Assembly: GCA_021810735.1 (NCBI GenBank) | Contig: JAJZIF010000141.1 | Span: forward strand, 1 to 7,512 | DNA: 7,512 nucleotides | Direction of reading: 5' to 3' | Source of the DNA: Acidobacteriota bacterium | GTDB lineage: Bacteria > Acidobacteriota > Terriglobia > Terriglobales > Acidobacteriaceae | Shown here: positions 6,473 to 7,512 of the stretch, one piece after another | Layout of the letters: every line of letters begins with the position of its first letter | Position numbering within the stretch: position 1 is the stretch's first letter | Translations under genes and position numbers: made by a program | The notes under the pieces: generated by a model | What the model saw: only the letters and a program-made list of their open reading frames with translations | Database searches by the model: none | What the model was told of the DNA's origin: nothing

Positions 6473-7512
6473 ATGAGCGTTAAGCGCGACACACTCTACA
6501 ATCTGGCTGGTTCCGTCTTGCCAATGATCGTCAGCCTGATCACCGTTCCGATATATCTGCATCTGATCGGTAACCCACGATATGGTGTGCTGGCGCTAGT
6601 GTGGCTTATCTTAGGGTATTTTGGCGTTTTTGATCCGGGCATTACGCGCGCTGCTTTGTATCACCTCGCCCGACTTAGCGCGCCCGAACAGGCCAGGGAG
6701 CGCGAAGGCGTCTTCTGGACCGCGCTGACAGTGAACCTGGCATTCGGGGTTGCCGGAGGGATCGTGTTGTATGTTATAGCACGCCCAGTCTTCATGTATG
6801 CTTTCAAAATGCCAGTGGCAATTCGGGCAGAGGTGATGAGGAGCCTTCCCTGGCTGGCTGTATCTGTAACCGTATCAGTCGTCACCGGGGTTTTTGGCGG
6901 AGCGTTGCAGGCCCGCGAGAAATTCGGCTATCTCAATTCGGTTACGGTAGTGACCATAATCTTGACGCAGGTGGCTCCATTAGCCGTCGCATACTGGCAT
7001 GGTCCAGATTTGGCGTGGCTCATCCCGACTGTACTCGTTGCGCGGATGATGGGTGCGATTCCGAACTTTCTCAAAATAGCGCGAGTTTTGCCTCTCGGGA
7101 CCGGAGGGAAGTTTGATCGCGCCTATGTTAAGACACTCTTTTCCTATGGCGGCTGGGTCACTGTCACGAATCTGATTGGTCCAATTTTAGAAATGGTGGA
7201 CCGCCTCCTGATCGGCAGCGTGCTGAATGCCGAGGCGGTAGCTTTCTATACGGTCCCCTTCAATTTGGCTGCCCGCGCCTCAGTCATTCCGGCTGCTGTC
7301 GCTAATAGTCTTTTCCCAAAGTGGTCCCGAGCGAGTTCGGAAGCTAGCAAGCAGTTGGCTTCGGAAGCAGTGGCCACGCTGAGCGCGATCATGACGCCCC
7401 TTATCGTGGTTGGAATCGTGGCTCTGCCCCTGTTCATGCAGCACTGGGTTGGACCCAATTTCGCCGCTCATGCTGCGCCGGTCGGCATCATTATTTTAAT
7501 TGGTATTTGGGC
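6473..7512 (+). CDS. Wzx-like polysaccharide flippase (MOP superfamily), 3' end cut
   Basis: An open frame from the ATG at 6473 runs past the right edge; 346 codons are visible of a family usually 400-500 residues long. The protein is strongly hydrophobic, with about ten visible membrane segments, near 11-31, 37-57, 83-105, 126-146, 154-175, 180-200, 225-245, 253-275, 302-323 and 333-346. The start matches oligosaccharide flippases: an early Asn (N10), T-V-P-I-Y at 24-28, R-Y-G at 36-38 and F-D-P-G-I-T-R-A at 53-60, with D-R-L-L-I-G at 243-248. Such proteins move undecaprenyl-linked oligosaccharides across the inner membrane for O-antigen, capsule or exopolysaccharide assembly. A Shine-Dalgarno AAGGA lies at 6458-6462, with a second G-rich site (GGGAA, 6466-6470) very close to the ATG. 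The same-strand methyltransferase upstream supports a glycan cluster. A PST-type exporter of another glycan is the main alternative. Confidence 0.92.
   Translation, partial: MSVKRDTLYNLAGSVLPMIVSLITVPIYLHLIGNPRYGVLALVWLILGYFGVFDPGITRAALYHLARLSAPEQAREREGVFWTALTVNLAFGVAGGIVLYVIARPVFMYAFKMPVAIRAEVMRSLPWLAVSVTVSVVTGVFGGALQAREKFGYLNSVTVVTIILTQVAPLAVAYWHGPDLAWLIPTVLVARMMGAIPNFLKIARVLPLGTGGKFDRAYVKTLFSYGGWVTVTNLIGPILEMVDRLLIGSVLNAEAVAFYTVPFNLAARASVIPAAVANSLFPKWSRASSEASKQLASEAVATLSAIMTPLIVVGIVALPLFMQHWVGPNFAAHAAPVGIIILIGIW

Noticed and set aside
1..7512. CRISPR array, insertion sequence, integrase or defence system
   Set aside because: No regularly spaced repeats, no transposase or recombinase motifs and no terminal repeats with target duplications were seen.

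Overview
This is bacterial chromosomal DNA with two compositional halves. I place it tentatively in Acidobacteriota (Terriglobia-like). The reasons are the GC-rich left half, the build of the membrane sensor (secreted beta-rich input domain, one membrane helix, then an Arg-rich Q-T linker), and the secreted TPR protein. This is inference from general style, not a database match.

Layout. Positions 1-4430 hold two minus-strand genes read right to left: a large membrane-bound GGDEF-EAL cyclic-di-GMP protein (4430 to 1266), then a signal-peptide-bearing TPR protein (1197 to the left edge, where it is cut). A 516-base stretch (4431-4946) separates this pair from the rightward genes; it holds the putative promoter of a tRNA but no convincing gene. 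A complete tRNA-Phe (GAA, CCA encoded) lies at 4947-5021. After it comes a 489-base gene-poor leader with several inverted repeats. The leader is followed by a class I SAM-dependent methyltransferase (5511-6245), a 227-base gap, and the first 346 codons of a Wzx-type polysaccharide flippase (6473 to the right edge, where it is cut).

How the parts fit. The right half looks like the start of a surface-polysaccharide cluster: a methyltransferase of a type common in glycan loci beside a lipid-linked-oligosaccharide flippase. Base composition drops right of the tRNA (40 of 60 bases are G/C at 1261-1320, 22 of 60 at 5761-5820, 30 of 60 at 6781-6840). That fits an acquired glycan island beside a tRNA gene, but no integrase or duplicated attachment site lies inside the window. 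The left half is a c-di-GMP signalling locus. A regulatory link between it and the glycan genes is possible, since c-di-GMP often controls exopolysaccharide, but nothing in the sequence shows one.

I see no clear previously undescribed system. The points most worth a second look are the tandemly duplicated OB-like sensor region of the GGDEF-EAL protein, the tRNA-bounded composition change, and the unexplained leader with a 10-bp inverted repeat.
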